From the NCBI GenBank assembly GCA_902806305.1, contig CADCWC010000251.1, positions 1 to 6,228 on the forward strand: a stretch of DNA of 6,228 nt. Direction: 5' to 3'. The DNA comes from an uncultured Thermoleophilia bacterium. Its GTDB lineage: Bacteria > Actinomycetota > Thermoleophilia > Gaiellales > F1-60-MAGs149. Every line of letters begins with the position of its first letter. Within the stretch, counting starts at the first letter, position 1. Positions 5,537 to 6,228 of the stretch are shown one piece after another. The notes under the pieces were generated by a model. That model had not been told where the DNA came from. It did not search any database and saw only the letters and a list, made by a program, of their open reading frames with translations. The position numbers and the translations under genes were made by a program.

Positions 5537-6228
5537 CGCACCCACGCCACCCGGTCCGGGGCAGACTGCACGGTCGAGGAGCGCGAGGCCCGCGCTGCCC
5601 GGTCCAGCGGGACGCGCGCGATCGGGCCGAACGTCGTGGCGTCCAGGACGACCACCTCGGCCGGGTCCTGCGTCAGCGCCGCGAGGTGGCGTCCGTCCGG
5701 GGAGAACGCGACGTCGGCCAGGAAGGCTCGTCCGATCTGACGCACCGGCGGGGCCCGACGGTCGAGTCGCAGGAGGAACCAGGCCCGGCCCTGCGGGGCG
5801 TCGTCGGTCCGGACGAGCACGGCGGCCGCCGCGCCGTCGGCGGCGACGCGGACGTCCGACGGGTCGAGGACCGGGTCGATCGCGCGGCGCCCGACGATGT
5901 GTCCGTCGGACGCCCGCACCACGAGGACATGGCGGGACAGGGCGGGATGGAAGGCGATGGCCCCGAGGAAGCGACCGCCGGGGGAGGCTGTCAGGCGGTA
6001 CGGCGGGCCGGTCTCCCGCAGGACCTTGGCGCCGAACCGTCGCGGCCGCCCCCGGGCGTCGACGAGCGGCAGGCCGTCCGCCGTCGGGTCGGCCAGCCAG
6101 TGGAGGCCGGAGGCGAGCGAGACCGGCTCGCAGCCGGGGACCGAGCGGTACGGACCGACCCGCGGCCGGAGCACGATGCGGTCGTCCTCACAGCTCGCCG
6201 AGGCCCCGTCGTCGTCGACGGCCACGGT
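5533..6228 (-). CDS. Beta-propeller-like paralogue of the downstream gene product, N-terminus outside the window
   Basis: The frame is open to the right edge and gives the last 231 residues of a protein whose start lies outside the window. It aligns with residues from about 151 to the end of the neighbouring downstream protein. Paired landmarks are DDDGAS with DDDGAV, ADGAAAAVLVR with GDGAAVAVLVR, FSPDGRHLAALTQ with FAPDGRHVAVTTQ, VVVLDATTFGPIARVPLD with AVILDTEAFVPLGRLPLD, and VAWV with LAWL at the end. The missing part is therefore probably about 150 residues, likely with a signal or anchor segment. One cysteine pair (13/33, ending PGC) repeats the pattern of the neighbour. Before the last strand there is a Ser/Arg-rich insertion (about 210-223) absent from the neighbour. 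The GTG codon at 6225 is probably internal, since it falls where the neighbour is already about 150 residues in. The TGA stop overlaps the next gene's GTG. Function is unknown; a propeller fold suggests binding or scaffolding rather than catalysis. Confidence 0.78.
   Translation of the reverse strand, partial: TVAVDDDGASASCEDDRIVLRPRVGPYRSVPGCEPVSLASGLHWLADPTADGLPLVDARGRPRRFGAKVLRETGPPYRLTASPGGRFLGAIAFHPALSRHVLVVRASDGHIVGRRAIDPVLDPSDVRVAADGAAAAVLVRTDDAPQGRAWFLLRLDRRAPPVRQIGRAFLADVAFSPDGRHLAALTQDPAEVVVLDATTFGPIARVPLDRAARASRSSTVQSAPDRVAWVR
5681..5702 (-). repeat. DNA-level remnant of gene duplication, upstream copy
   Basis: Partner of 4551-4572 (19 of 22 identical). It encodes the SPDGRHLA turn of the upstream, truncated propeller protein. 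Confidence 0.6.

Noticed and set aside
3470..5740. A 756-codon open frame on the + strand crossing from ald into the two minus-strand genes
   Set aside because: It is out of frame with ald and antisense to the propeller genes. Its product is an Arg/Ala/Gly/Pro-rich low-complexity string with no motif, which is typical of a shadow frame in very GC-rich DNA.

Overview
The window is very GC-rich DNA with GTG starts, tight gene packing and an alanine dehydrogenase that closely resembles the mycobacterial enzyme. This points to a high-GC Actinomycetota genome. A deep lineage such as Thermoleophilia/Solirubrobacterales is my guess from general gene-order memory, not something the sequence proves. 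There are six protein genes, no RNA genes, no mobile element and no CRISPR array. No gene-free stretch is longer than about 70 bases.

Left part (1-3229, + strand): CTP synthase (pyrG, cut at its 5' end by the window edge) overlaps by one base (TGATG) with an M20-family, PepT-like zinc peptidase. A 68-base gap with a strong hairpin follows, then a small xanthine/guanine-type purine phosphoribosyltransferase. pyrG and the phosphoribosyltransferase both serve nucleotide supply (CTP synthesis and probable purine-base salvage). The peptidase is translationally coupled to pyrG but has no obvious link to that pathway.

Middle (3230-4441): alanine dehydrogenase (ald) follows on the same strand. It appears to have its own promoter, because a TACGAT -10 element ends six bases before the GTG start. 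That is the spacing of a leaderless actinobacterial transcript. A 16-base perfect palindrome lies between the ald stop and the convergent genes and may act as a terminator for both directions.

Right part (4442-6228, - strand): two adjacent genes overlap at GTGA and encode paralogous extracytoplasmic beta-propeller-like proteins of unknown function. The downstream one is complete and has an N-terminal membrane segment. The upstream one runs off the right edge. They share PDGR-type propeller repeats and a recurring pair of cysteines 18-20 residues apart, seen three times in all, and so look like an old tandem duplication. This pair is the least understood part of the window. The rest is ordinary core metabolism, and I do not see a convincing new multi-gene system.
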